The notes beneath the pieces were generated by a model. It did no database searches. It was not told where the DNA came from and saw only the letters and a program-made list of their open reading frames with translations. This document shows positions 39,412-47,315 of a stretch of 64,000 nt of DNA, in pieces. Every line of letters starts with the position of its first letter. Position 1 is the first letter of the stretch. The translations under genes were made by a program, and so were the position numbers. The stretch is from contig JBFWNT010000003.1 of the NCBI GenBank assembly GCA_050250915.1, positions 124,001-188,000 of the forward strand, read 5' to 3'. Source of the stretch: Miltoncostaea sp050250915. GTDB taxonomy: Bacteria; Actinomycetota; Thermoleophilia; Miltoncostaeales; Miltoncostaeaceae.

Positions 39412-41058
39412 GGCCCACGGCGCGGCGGAGCCGTTGAGCTCGCGGTGGACCGCCGGCACCACCTTCCGCAGGTACCGGCCCAGCCGCACGAACGAGCGCC
39501 CGTGCTCGCGGAAGGCGTAGCCGATCGGCACCTCGGCGTAACGGAAGCCCTTGCCCAGCAGGTCGAGCGTCAGCACCTGCGCGTAGTTGAAGTCGTGGGC
39601 GATCTCGGCGTCGCGCGCGGCCGCGGGCGACAACGCCCGGTAGCCGCTCTGGCCGTCGGTGAGCGGGGTGCGCGCCACCACCCGCAGCGCGCGGGTGAGC
39701 ACGACGTTGCCGACGCGCCGGTGGGGCCGCATGTGGCGGATGTGACCCCGGAAGCGCGAGCCCACCACGTAGTCGGCGTCGCCCGCCAGGATCGGCGCGA
39801 CCATCGCCGGCAGCTCCTCGGGCGCGTACTCGCCGTCGGCGTCGCAGAACGCCACGGCCGCCGCTCCCTCCCGGACGCCCTCGGCCAGGCCGCGCCGCAC
39901 CGCGGCGCCCAGCCCGCGCGACGACGGGTGCGACACCACCCGTGCCCCCGCGGCGGCGGCGAGGGCGGCCGTGTCGTCGTGCGAGCCGTCGTCGACCACC
40001 ACGACGTGCACCGGGTGGCCGGCCACCTCCGCGGGGGCGCGCCGCACGACGTCGCCCACCGTGGCGGCCTCGTCCCTGGCGGGCAGCACCAGCACCACCG
40101 GCGCGTCCGGCGCGGTCGCCACCGGCGGCGGGCGGTGCGGGGGCGGCGCCAGCCGCAGGCGGCCCAGCAGCCCGGGGGCCGGCGCGAACGCCCCGATCCC
40201 GCCGGCCACGAGGGCGTAGACGGTCTTGATGGCGTGGGCCGTCACCGCGGCCGCGAGCGCGAGGCCGGGCCCGGCGCCCACCCCCACGAGGGCCGCGGTG
40301 GCGGCCGCCTCGTAGGTGCCGATGCCGCCGGGCGCGATGGCCACCGTCTGGGCCGCGATGGTCACCGCCGTGACCAGGGCCGCGTCGGCGGGCGACACGT
40401 CGATGCCGGCCCAGCCGGCGCACGACCAGATCAGCACGCTCTCGAGCAGCCACGCCGCCGCGGCCCCGGGGACCGCCAGCGCCAGCCACCCGCGCGTGGC
40501 CCCGCCGGCGCGGCGCACCACCCGGCCCAGCCACCAGGCGGCGGCCACCAGCAGCAGCGCCGAGGCGACGGCCAGGGGGACGGCCGCGTCGCCCACCAGG
40601 CGGTGCGCCAGCCCCGGGCCGAGGATCGCGGCGATCGCGATGACGGCCAGGACGTCGCCGGCGCGCAGGAACACCGTCGAGGCGGTGGCGGGCGCGACGG
40701 GGACCTTGGCCCGGCGCACCACCGACACCACGCGCAGCGGCTCGCCCAGCCGCAGGGGCAGCAGGTGGTTGCCGGCCAGCGACACGTGGATCGCCGCCAG
40801 CGACTGGCCGAACGAGAGGCCCGGCAGGGTCCGGCACCACAGGCCCGCGCGGATCCCGAACGCGAGCGCGTAGGCGGCGAGCGCGAGCGCCAGGCCCAGC
40901 GGGTCATCGAGCGCGGCGGCGACGGTTTCGCCGATCGCCGAGAGGTCGACGGCCCAGACGAGGTACACCACGCTGGCCGCGAGGGCCGCGGCGCCGACCG
41001 CCGTGATGGTGGACTTGGGCCGGGCCGAGATGCGATCGAAGGTGGGCCTTATATTCAA
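39331..41058 (-). CDS. fusion of a flippase-like (UPF0104/LPG-synthase type) membrane domain with a GT2 glycosyltransferase
   Basis: Residues 1-~300 form about eight membrane spans in the lysylphosphatidylglycerol-synthase/AglD-type pattern (LAAIHVSLAGNHLLPLRLGE, QTVAIAPGGIGTYEAAATAA). From ~315 a family-2 glycosyltransferase follows: VVLVLPARDEAATVGDVVRR, VVVDDGSHDDTAALAAAAGA, AFCDADGEYAPEELPAM (DxD-like) and DGQSGYRALSPAAARDAE, as in dolichyl/undecaprenyl-phosphate mannose synthases. One polypeptide may thus make and flip a polyprenyl-phosphate sugar. The start is TTG 41058, nine bases after TAAGGT. The 3' end overlaps the FAD gene by 81 bases. Confidence 0.85.
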   Translation of the reverse strand: MNIRPTFDRISARPKSTITAVGAAALAASVVYLVWAVDLSAIGETVAAALDDPLGLALALAAYALAFGIRAGLWCRTLPGLSFGQSLAAIHVSLAGNHLLPLRLGEPLRVVSVVRRAKVPVAPATASTVFLRAGDVLAVIAIAAILGPGLAHRLVGDAAVPLAVASALLLVAAAWWLGRVVRRAGGATRGWLALAVPGAAAAWLLESVLIWSCAGWAGIDVSPADAALVTAVTIAAQTVAIAPGGIGTYEAAATAALVGVGAGPGLALAAAVTAHAIKTVYALVAGGIGAFAPAPGLLGRLRLAPPPHRPPPVATAPDAPVVLVLPARDEAATVGDVVRRAPAEVAGHPVHVVVVDDGSHDDTAALAAAAGARVVSHPSSRGLGAAVRRGLAEGVREGAAAVAFCDADGEYAPEELPAMVAPILAGDADYVVGSRFRGHIRHMRPHRRVGNVVLTRALRVVARTPLTDGQSGYRALSPAAARDAEIAHDFNYAQVLTLDLLGKGFRYAEVPIGYAFREHGRSFVRLGRYLRKVVPAVHRELNGSAAPWASVLHDVTGEAGAGGAPRALVEPAVRA

Positions 41059-41067
41059 CGTCGGTTG

Positions 41068-41073
41068 ACCTTA
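41068..41073 (-). promoter_or_regulatory. -10 box TAAGGT upstream of the flippase-GT2 gene
   Basis: Minus-strand TAAGGT is followed by nine bases and TTG 41058. This is one to three bases longer than the usual leaderless spacing here. Confidence 0.35.
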
Positions 41074-41125
41074 CACTGCCCCGGGCGCGCCCGCGGGGCG
41101 CGGTGGACCGACGGGGAGGCGGCGC

Positions 41126-42127
41126 GTGCGGGGTGTCCTGGCGGCGATGGTCACGGCGATCGGCCTGGTGGTGGCAGCAGGGTGCGACGGCGACGACCGC
41201 GACGCGCTGACCATCTACACGGGCCGCACGGAGAGCCTGGTGGCCCCGCTGCTGGAGGAGTTCTCGCAGGAGAACGACATCGCGATCGACGTCCGCTACG
41301 GCGACACCAACGACCTGGCCCTGCTCATCGGCACCGAGGGCGACCGCTCCCCCGCCGACGTCTACTGGGGCCAGAGCCCCGGCGCGACCGCCTACCTGGC
41401 CGACCGCGACCTGCTGGCGCCGCTCCCCGAGGACCTGCTGGCCAAGGTGCAGCCGACCTTCGAGGACGACGAGGGCCGCTGGGTGGGCGTGAGCGGCCGC
41501 CAGCGCGTGCTGGTGTACAACCGGGAGATGGTGGACGAGGCCGACCTGCCCGGCTCGGTCCTGGACCTGACGGCGCCGGAGTACCGCGGCAAGGTGGGCA
41601 TCGCGCCCTCCAACGGCTCGTTCCAAGACTTCGTGACCGCGATGCGCCAGCTCGAGGGCGAGGACGACGCCCGGGCCTGGCTCGAGGGGATGGCCGCCAA
41701 CGACTCCCCGACATACGCGAACAACAACGCGATCGTGGAGGCCGTCGGCCGCGGCGAGATCCCGTTCGGGCTGGTCAACCACTACTACAACCACCGCTTC
41801 CTGGAGGAGGACCCCGGCCTGCCGAGCCGCAACCACCAGTTCGACGCCGGCGACATCGGCGGCCTGGTGATCCCGAGCTCGGCCAGCGTGCTGGCGAGCT
41901 CCGGCAAGCAGGAGGCCGCGCGGCGGTTCATCGCCTTCCTGCTGGAGAAGGACGCGCAGGAGTACTTCGCCGAGGAGACGTTCGAGTACCCGCTGGCCGA
42001 CGGGGTCACGGCGGCCGCCGGCGTCCCGCCGCTCGGCTCCCTGCGGCCGCCGCCGGGCGAGCAGCCCGACGAGCTCGGCGACATCGCCACCACCGGCAAG
42101 CTCATCGCGGAGGCCGGCCTCAACTGA
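41126..42127 (+). CDS. fbpA: iron(III)-binding ABC transporter lipoprotein
   Basis: This 333-residue protein has a lipoprotein signal (MVTAIGLVVAAGC, Cys near residue 20) and then an FbpA-type fold: ALTIYTGRTESLVAPLLEEF, DVRYGDTNDLALLIGTEGD, SPADVYWGQSPGATAYL and FGLVNHYYNHRF near 215, where the paired Tyr coordinate ferric iron. It delivers iron to the permease encoded next. GTG 41126 is six bases after GGGGAGG. The DtxR-family regulator at 36.2 kb is the likely controller. Confidence 0.9.
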   Translation: MRGVLAAMVTAIGLVVAAGCDGDDRDALTIYTGRTESLVAPLLEEFSQENDIAIDVRYGDTNDLALLIGTEGDRSPADVYWGQSPGATAYLADRDLLAPLPEDLLAKVQPTFEDDEGRWVGVSGRQRVLVYNREMVDEADLPGSVLDLTAPEYRGKVGIAPSNGSFQDFVTAMRQLEGEDDARAWLEGMAANDSPTYANNNAIVEAVGRGEIPFGLVNHYYNHRFLEEDPGLPSRNHQFDAGDIGGLVIPSSASVLASSGKQEAARRFIAFLLEKDAQEYFAEETFEYPLADGVTAAAGVPPLGSLRPPPGEQPDELGDIATTGKLIAEAGLN

Positions 42128-42135
42128 TCAGCGGG

Positions 42136-43725
42136 GTGCGCAGCGGCAGCGGCCGCGCCATCGGCCTCCGCCTGACGGTGGTGCTGCTGGCCCTGCCCTT
42201 CGCCGCGCCGCTCGCCTACCTGGCGGTGCGCACGTGGGACGAGGGCCGGGTCTGGGAGATCCTGGCCGACGAGGCCCTGCGCGAGCCGCTCGGCCGCAGC
42301 CTGCTGCTGGCCACCACGGTCGCGCTGGCGGCGTCGGCGGCCGGCACGCTGGCGGCCTGGATCGTGATGCGCACCGACCTGCCGGGCCGCCGGGTGCTGC
42401 GTCTGCTGCTGCCGCTGCCGCTGGTGCTGCCATCCTTCATCGGCGCGTTCGCGCTGATCGCCGCGTTCGCCCGCGGTGGGCTGGTGGAGCGGCTGCTGGA
42501 GCCGCTCGGCGTCTCCGGCGTGCTGGCCGTCGAGGGCTACGCCGGCGCGTTCACGGTGCTGACCCTGCTGACCTACCCCTACGTGTACCTGCCGGTGGCG
42601 GCCCGGCTGCGCCAGCTGCCGGCATCGGCCGAGGAGTCGGCCCGCCTGCTGGGCCGCGGGCCGCTGGCGACGTTCGCGACGGTGGTGCTGCCGCAGGCCC
42701 GGGCCGCGGTCGCCGCGGGCGGCCTGCTGGTGTTCCTGTACGTCCTGGCCGACTTCGGCGCCGTCCAGCTGCTGCGGTACGACACGCTCACGCGCGCGAT
42801 CTACGCCAACCGCCTCATCGACCCGGCCATCGCCGCCACGCTGAGCCTGGCGCTCGGCCTGCTGGCGATCGTGGTGGTGCTGGGGCAGCGGCGGCTGGCC
42901 CCCTCCGCCGTCGACCCCCGCCGCCAGGGCCGCCCGCTCATCGTGCCGCTCGGCCGGTGGCGCGCCGCGGCGTACGCGTACCTGGGCGTCCTGCTCGGGC
43001 TGGCCCTGGCCGCCCCCATCGCCGTGCTCACCTACTGGGCGGTCCGCGGCGCCGGCGCGGGGTCGGACCGGCCGACGTCGATCATCGGCAACCCGGAGCG
43101 GCTGGTGGAGCCCGCCGTGAACACCTCCATCGCGAGCGGCGCGGCGGCCCTGGTGGCGGTGGCGGTGGTGCTGCCGGTGGCCTACCTGTCCATGCGCCAC
43201 CGCACGCGCATCGGGGGCGCCGCGGACGCGCTCATCACCGGCGGCTTCGCGCTGCCGGGCATCGTGGTGGCCCTGGCACTGGCGTTCTGGACCCTCAACA
43301 GCCCCGGCGCCTTCGGCGCGCTCTACCAGACCCTCCCGCTGCTGGTGGGCGCGTACGCCCTGCACTTCGGCGCGCTGGCGCTGGGCCCGGCGCGGGTGGC
43401 GGTGACCAGCGTGCCGCAGCGGCTGGACGACGCGGCCCGGACGCTGGGACGCGGGCGCGTGTCGCGGCTCGTGACCGTCGAGCTGCCGCTCATGGCGCCC
43501 GGCCTGACGGCCGCCGCCGGCCTGGTGCTGCTCTCGGCGATGAAGGAGCTGCCCGTGACCCTCCTGCTGGCGCCGGCCGGCTTCCCCACCCTGGCGACCC
43601 GCATCTGGAGCGCCGCGGAGGACGCCTTCTGGGCCGACGCCAGCCTTGCGGCGCTGGTGCTCGTGGCGCTGTCGGGGGTGCTGACCTGGCTGCTGGTGGT
43701 GCGCCGCGAGCGGGCGTTCGCGTGA
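42136..43725 (+). CDS. fbpB: iron(III) ABC transporter permease, two fused BPD domains
   Basis: This ~529-residue membrane protein contains two binding-protein-dependent permease halves, each with an EAA-type loop: ASAEESARLLGRGPLATFAT near residue 165 and RLDDAARTLGRGRVSRLVTV near 433. It has about twelve spans, as in FbpB. GTG 42136 is the conventional start; CTG 42124, overlapping the fbpA stop as CTGA and adding four codons, is an alternative that matches the CTG usage of the FAD gene. Its stop overlaps the next gene by GTGA. Confidence 0.88.
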   Translation: MRSGSGRAIGLRLTVVLLALPFAAPLAYLAVRTWDEGRVWEILADEALREPLGRSLLLATTVALAASAAGTLAAWIVMRTDLPGRRVLRLLLPLPLVLPSFIGAFALIAAFARGGLVERLLEPLGVSGVLAVEGYAGAFTVLTLLTYPYVYLPVAARLRQLPASAEESARLLGRGPLATFATVVLPQARAAVAAGGLLVFLYVLADFGAVQLLRYDTLTRAIYANRLIDPAIAATLSLALGLLAIVVVLGQRRLAPSAVDPRRQGRPLIVPLGRWRAAAYAYLGVLLGLALAAPIAVLTYWAVRGAGAGSDRPTSIIGNPERLVEPAVNTSIASGAAALVAVAVVLPVAYLSMRHRTRIGGAADALITGGFALPGIVVALALAFWTLNSPGAFGALYQTLPLLVGAYALHFGALALGPARVAVTSVPQRLDDAARTLGRGRVSRLVTVELPLMAPGLTAAAGLVLLSAMKELPVTLLLAPAGFPTLATRIWSAAEDAFWADASLAALVLVALSGVLTWLLVVRRERAFA

Positions 43726-45149
43726 CGGCCCCGTCGCTGCGCGTGGCGATGGTGATCGTCGCCCTCGTCGCGTTCGGCGCGGCCGCCGCCGGGGTGGGCG
43801 TGCGGGCGGCGTACGACGAGCGGACCACCGCCGACGAGCCGCACTACCTGGTCACGGCCATCAGCATCTGGAGCGACGGCGACCTCGACGTCTACGACGA
43901 GTTCCTCCACCGCGACTACGCGCCGTTCAACGGGCTGGTGCTGCGGCCCCAGGCGGAGCCGACGCGCGACGGGCGCCTGATCGAGCCGCACGACCCGCTG
44001 CTGCCGGTGCTGCTCGCGGTGCCCACCGGGCTGGGCGGGTGGGTCGCGGCGAAGCTGACGCTGTGCGTGATCGCGGCGCTCCTCGCCGCCCTGACGCTGT
44101 GGACCGCGGTGCGGCGGTTCGCCGTGCCGGTGCTCCCCGCCCTCGCGGTGGTGGGGCTCCTCGCGGCCACCGTCCCGCTGGCCGCCTACGGGTCGCAGGT
44201 GTATCCGGAGATCGTGGGCGCCCTCTGCGCGATGGGCGCCGTCGCGGCCATGACGGGGCCGATGCGCCGCGCTGGGCTGCCGGCGCTGGCGCTGTGCCTG
44301 GTGGCGCTGCCGTGGCTGTCCATCAAGTACGTCCCGGTGGCGGCGGCGCTGGCCGCGGTGGCGCTGTGGCGTCTCGCGCGCGGCGGGCGCGTCGCCCCGG
44401 CGGCCGCGCTCGCCGGCGCCCTCGCCGCGTGCGCCGTGGCGTTCGTCGCGGTGCACGTGACGGTGTACGGCGGGGTCACGGCGTACGCCTCGGGATCGCA
44501 CTTCGTGAACGGGCAGCTGACCGTGGTGGGGGACGACCCCGACTACGTCGGGCGCAGCCGCCGGGTCGTGGGGCTGCTGGTGGACCGCGACTTCGGGATC
44601 GGCGCCTGGCAGCCGCTGTGGCTGCTGCTGGTCCCGGCCGTCGGCGCCCTGCTGGCGCGGCGCCCCCGCGGCACGGCGGCGCTGCTGGTGCCGCTCGCGG
44701 CGGGCTGGTTCGTGGCGACGTTCCTGGCGCTGACGATGCAGGGCTGGTGGTTCCCGGGCCGCCAGCTGGTGGTGGTGCTCCCGCTGGCCGCGATCGCGAT
44801 CGCCTGGTGGGTCCGGGCCGGCGGCGCGCGCCTGGCGGTGGCCGTCGCGCTGGGCGCGGTGGGCGTGGTCGCGCAGGCGTTCATCGTCACCGAGGGGCTG
44901 CTCGGGCGGATCGCCTGGGTCGTCGACCTCCAGACCACGGCCGATCCGCTGTACCGCGCGATCCGGTGGGTCATGCCCGACTACCTCGTCGAGGACGCCG
45001 CCACCTGGCCTCTGCACTGGGCGTGGACCGTCGCCCTCGCCGGCGCCGCCGTCTGGGCGTGGCGGGTCGAGCGCCGCCACGGTGCGACGGCCCCCGACCC
45101 CGACCGCGGCCCCGACGTCCAATTGAACGCACCCGCCGCGTTCAGTTGA
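43722..45149 (+). CDS. GT-C-like multi-span membrane protein, unknown
   Basis: This 475-residue protein has about ten spans and an early extracytoplasmic acidic motif, TTADEPHYLVTAISIWSDGD near residue 35, resembling the catalytic DE loop of GT-C glycosyltransferases that use lipid-linked sugars. YGSQVYPEIVGALCAMGAVA and GWWFPGRQLVVVLPLAAIAI are later spans. It may use the sugar donor made by the flippase-GT2 fusion; this is inference. The final ten codons (QLNAPAAFS and the TGA) are encoded by the start of the intergenic repeat at 45117. Confidence 0.75.
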   Translation: MTAPSLRVAMVIVALVAFGAAAAGVGVRAAYDERTTADEPHYLVTAISIWSDGDLDVYDEFLHRDYAPFNGLVLRPQAEPTRDGRLIEPHDPLLPVLLAVPTGLGGWVAAKLTLCVIAALLAALTLWTAVRRFAVPVLPALAVVGLLAATVPLAAYGSQVYPEIVGALCAMGAVAAMTGPMRRAGLPALALCLVALPWLSIKYVPVAAALAAVALWRLARGGRVAPAAALAGALAACAVAFVAVHVTVYGGVTAYASGSHFVNGQLTVVGDDPDYVGRSRRVVGLLVDRDFGIGAWQPLWLLLVPAVGALLARRPRGTAALLVPLAAGWFVATFLALTMQGWWFPGRQLVVVLPLAAIAIAWWVRAGGARLAVAVALGAVGVVAQAFIVTEGLLGRIAWVVDLQTTADPLYRAIRWVMPDYLVEDAATWPLHWAWTVALAGAAVWAWRVERRHGATAPDPDRGPDVQLNAPAAFS

Positions 45150-45435
45150 ACGAGTCGGGGCGGCGCAGTCGTCCAACCCCTCTGTGTAGGGGTCGATCTG
45201 GGGGACGCCCGCCAGACCGACGGCGTCACCGCCGGTCCAACCGAGCCCACGCGGTCTCGATTGCACCGGGCGGGGCGCAGCCATCAGACCTGTCGATGAG
45301 CGTTGGTCGAGGCGAGCGCGCGATCGTCCCCCCTTACCGCCGGTTCGCCTGAGCGAACGTGCGCTCGACCCTCCCGGTCCGGCGGGACCCACGTGGTCTC
45401 GATCGCACCGGTCGGACCGCCGCCGTCCCCACCGA
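45117..45435. repeat. second intergenic repeat block (gap 45150-45440)
   Basis: GTCCAATTGAAC (45117) and GTTCAGTTGAAC (45140) form a pair 23 bases apart, followed by GTCCAACCCCTCTGTGTAGGGG (22 bases, from 45171), as in the 15.2-kb units. Two copies of CCCACGYGGTCTCGATYGCACC follow at 45246 and 45388, 142 bases apart, close to the 146-base period seen there. The GGTCTCGATTGCAC core equals the hairpin arm at 28469. No gene is seen. Confidence 0.7.
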
Positions 45436-45440
45436 GCCGG

Positions 45441-46235
45441 CTAGAGCGAGAAGACGATCCCCGCGGGGTCGCCGGGGTCGGCGGCGATGAGCGGCAGCGC
45501 CGCCCGCAGCGCCGTCTGAAAGACCCCGGCGCTCGCGCCGAAGAGGTGGGCCAGGGTCTCGGCGGGCGTGAGCTCGTCCATCACGCCGTTGGCGTGGTCG
45601 GTCACGAAGCCCATCAGGGCGAACGGCAGTCGCGCCTCCCCCGCCAGCACGGTCTCGGGGCCGCCGGTCTGGCTCACGCAGGCGACCCCCGCCACGGCGA
45701 GCTGGGCGATCTCGCTGACCGTGTTCAGCCGCGGGCCGTCCACGTGCCCGTAGGTGCCGCCGTCGCGGACCGTGAGGCCCGCCGCCGTGGCGCCCGCGAC
45801 CAGGCCCGCGCGGACCCGCCCGCCGAACGGCAGCTCGTAGATCCAATGGCCGCGGCCCGGGATCTCCGGGCCGGTGAAGAGCGTGCAGAGCGAGCCGTCG
45901 GCCAGGCGGTTCGACGGGAAGTGGAGGTCGTCGAACACCACCAGCTGGCCGAGCTCCAGCGACGGGTCCACCGCCCCGCAGACGGTGGTCGAGACGAGGG
46001 CGGCCACCCCCAGCGACGCGAGCGCCGCCACGTTCGCCCGCGGCGTGACCTGGTGGGACAGGCGGGCGTGGCCGGCGCCGTGGCGGGGGACGTGCGCCAC
46101 CGGCACGCCGTCCAGCTCGCCGAGGGTGACGGTGGCCGGTCCGTACGGGGTCGCGACGTCCTCGGTCCGGCGCCTCGCGAGCCCCTCGAGCTCATAGAGG
46201 CCGGTCCCCGTGATGAGTCCGATGGGCGCGGGCAT
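45441..46235 (-). CDS. purine nucleoside / methylthioadenosine phosphorylase family protein
   Basis: This 264-residue protein matches the MTAP/PNP family: PIGLITGTGLYELEGLARRR, AHVPRHGAGHARLSHQVTPR with the phosphate-binding residues, ASLGVAALVSTTVCGAVDPS, and the base-binding GFVTDHANGVMDE near 215. It cleaves a purine nucleoside with phosphate in nucleoside or methylthio salvage; MTA versus inosine specificity cannot be set by eye. ATG 46235 lies six bases after TAGGCT, a leaderless arrangement. Confidence 0.87.
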   Translation of the reverse strand: MPAPIGLITGTGLYELEGLARRRTEDVATPYGPATVTLGELDGVPVAHVPRHGAGHARLSHQVTPRANVAALASLGVAALVSTTVCGAVDPSLELGQLVVFDDLHFPSNRLADGSLCTLFTGPEIPGRGHWIYELPFGGRVRAGLVAGATAAGLTVRDGGTYGHVDGPRLNTVSEIAQLAVAGVACVSQTGGPETVLAGEARLPFALMGFVTDHANGVMDELTPAETLAHLFGASAGVFQTALRAALPLIAADPGDPAGIVFSL

Positions 46236-46241
46236 CGCGGC

Positions 46242-46247
46242 AGCCTA
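46242..46247 (-). promoter_or_regulatory. -10 box TAGGCT, leaderless start of the phosphorylase gene
   Basis: Minus-strand TAGGCT, six bases, ATG 46235. Confidence 0.45.
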
Positions 46248-46316
46248 GTGCCCGCGGGGCAGGTTCACCCGTTCCGGACGATGCCGGCCGCCGGCGGGCG
46301 CGCTTCCATCCGCGTC

Positions 46317-46832
46317 ATGGGACTCTTCCGGCGGGGCCGCGACGAACCCGACCCCCAGCGCTTCGTCATGCGCCAGAAGCTCCTGGCGATCGGGGACGAC
46401 TTCTGGATCGAGGACGACGACGGCGAGCGCGTCTTCAAGGTCAACGGGAAGGCGTTCCGCCTGCGCCAGACCTTCGTGCTCGAGGACCGGTCCGGCCGTG
46501 AGCTCGCGCGGATCAAGGAGCGCACGCTCACCATCCGCGACAAGATCGCGATCGAGCGCGACGGCGCCCCCGACGTGATCGTCCACAAGGCGCTCGTGGG
46601 GCTCCGCGACCGCTTCGCCATCGACGTCGACGACGGCCCCGACATGAAGGCGCACGGCAACGTCGTGGACCACGAGTACGAGATCGAGCGGGACGGCGAC
46701 ACCGTGGCCACCGTCTCGAAGCGGTGGTTCCGGATCCGCGACACCTACGGCGTCGAGGTCGCCGCCGGCGAGGACGCCGCGCTGATGCTGGCCCTCACCG
46801 TGGCGATCGACGCGCTCACCACCCGGGGCTGA
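46317..46832 (+). CDS. LURP-one-related (tubby-like fold) protein
   Basis: This 171-residue protein reads MGLFRRGRDEPDPQRFVMRQ, KLLAIGDDFWIEDDDGERVF, KVNGKAFRLRQTFVLEDRSG and RKRWFRIRDTYGVEVAAGE-like strands, the antiparallel barrel of the LURP-one family related to tubby and scramblase domains. The function in bacteria is unknown; membrane lipid binding is suspected. ATG 46317 is favoured over an in-frame ATG at 46281 because the family begins MGLF. It stands alone between two minus-strand genes. Confidence 0.85.
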   Translation: MGLFRRGRDEPDPQRFVMRQKLLAIGDDFWIEDDDGERVFKVNGKAFRLRQTFVLEDRSGRELARIKERTLTIRDKIAIERDGAPDVIVHKALVGLRDRFAIDVDDGPDMKAHGNVVDHEYEIERDGDTVATVSKRWFRIRDTYGVEVAAGEDAALMLALTVAIDALTTRG

Positions 46833-46835
46833 CGC

Positions 46836-47240
46836 CTACTCGCGGCGGTCGCCCACCCGGCGGGTCGCGGTGACGGTGTAGGTGCTCGCCGCGCCCGACA
46901 GCAGGAAGTCGGGGTTCACGCACGGCTCCACGCCGCGGTGCTCGAACGTCCGCTCGATGGTGGCGCGGCACATCGGCAGCGGCTCGCGGGCGGCGCGCAG
47001 CGAGCCGAAGCCCGCCTGGGTGCGCTGCAGCCGGCGCATCCGGTCCAGGTCGATCTCGACCCGGTAGACGCCCTCCAGGCAGCCGACCCACGTGCGGCCC
47101 TCGCGCTCGTACGAGTACATGTTGGGGCAGCCGATCTCGACGCAGCCCGCCGGCTGCACCACGCGCTCACACGAGACGGGGCATTGGCGGCAGGAGCCCG
47201 CCGCGTGCGAGGCCGCGGCCGCCGAAGGGGTCAGCGCCAC
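46836..47240 (-). CDS. Cys-rich protein of unknown function
   Basis: This 134-residue protein has an N-terminal Cys cluster (GSCRQCPVSCERVV, GCVEIGCPNMYSYE, GCLEGVYRVEIDLDRM) and further Cys in LPMCRATIE and VEPCVNPDFLL, eight or more in total, suggesting structural zinc or an iron-sulfur site. The middle is helical and Arg-rich (RMRRLQRTQAGFGSLRAARE). GTG 47240 is the apparent start, with no obvious ribosome binding site. It lies downstream of dnaE, separated by a hairpin. I do not recognise the family. Confidence 0.65.
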   Translation of the reverse strand: MALTPSAAAASHAAGSCRQCPVSCERVVQPAGCVEIGCPNMYSYEREGRTWVGCLEGVYRVEIDLDRMRRLQRTQAGFGSLRAAREPLPMCRATIERTFEHRGVEPCVNPDFLLSGAASTYTVTATRRVGDRRE

Positions 47241-47259
47241 TGATGGTTCAGGTGGGGCA

Positions 47260-47278
47260 CCCGGCTATTGAAGCCGGG
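47260..47278 (-). terminator. hairpin downstream of dnaE
   Basis: CCCGGCT and AGCCGGG form a perfect seven-base stem around a five-base loop, 38 bases past the dnaE stop. No T-run follows on either strand. Confidence 0.4.
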
Positions 47279-47315
47279 CTCCGCAGGGGCGGTCAAGCCG
47301 CGGCGGACACCCTGG

